From contig JAEZEK010000083.1 of the NCBI GenBank assembly GCA_023417735.1, positions 1-5,253 of the forward strand: a DNA stretch of 5,253 bases, in the 5' to 3' direction. The translations under genes were made by a program, and so were the position numbers. Below, piece after piece: positions 5,240-5,253 of this stretch (the stretch's first letter is position 1; each line of letters starts with the position of its first letter). The notes beneath the pieces were generated by a model. It searched no databases and was not told where the DNA came from. It saw only the letters and a list, made by a program, of their open reading frames with translations. The DNA is from Pseudomonadota bacterium (GTDB lineage Bacteria; Pseudomonadota; Alphaproteobacteria; Rhizobiales; Afifellaceae).

Positions 5240-5253
5240 CCGATCGGGGCGCC

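Overview
The window is very GC-rich and gene-dense, with strong G/C preference at third codon positions. The proteins look like those of an alphaproteobacterium, probably Rhizobiales/Hyphomicrobiales. The best clue is a D-tartrate dehydratase that matches the characterised Bradyrhizobium enzyme, as I recall its sequence, motif by motif and in catalytic-residue numbering. This placement is an inference from protein resemblance; no marker gene is present. I see no tRNA, rRNA, insertion sequence, CRISPR array or phage gene.

Layout, left to right. (1) The 3' part of a TerC/YgdQ-family membrane protein gene on + (cut by the window edge), followed by two hairpins; the second (679-723) ends in a T6 run and looks like an intrinsic terminator. 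(2) A spacer with an AT-rich island holding a dyad and a -10-like box, then a possible 46-residue basic small protein (817-957) with an ideal ribosome binding site. (3) A class I SAM-dependent methyltransferase (1029-1781, +). (4) Converging on it with only 9 bp between, D-tartrate dehydratase tarD (1791-2963, -). (5) A divergent intergenic region (2964-3098) with back-to-back TTGAC-like elements flanking a dyad. (6) A + strand operon of an alpha/beta hydrolase resembling haloacetate/fluoroacetate dehalogenases (3099-4040) and an acyl-CoA dehydrogenase (4037-5197), joined by an ATGA overlap. (7) A GC-rich hairpin after the operon (5218-5239), close to the window end.

How the genes may work together. 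The right half reads as a small organic-acid catabolic locus. TarD would dehydrate D-tartrate to oxaloacetate. The divergent operon pairs a hydrolase carrying a dehalogenase-type active site with a flavin-dependent acyl-CoA dehydrogenase, suggesting use of a (possibly halogenated or esterified) carboxylic acid. No transporter, CoA ligase or regulator for this pathway lies in the window, so the joint substrate is unknown. The left half (TerC protein, small ORF, methyltransferase) shows no clear functional link to it.

The points most worth a second look are the mosaic active site of the hydrolase, the missing usual catalytic glutamate in the acyl-CoA dehydrogenase (with a glutamate at the alternative isovaleryl-CoA-dehydrogenase-type position), the unannotated-looking small ORF with its AT-rich leader, and the dyad in the divergent promoter region. 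I found no clear evidence of a wholly new kind of system.
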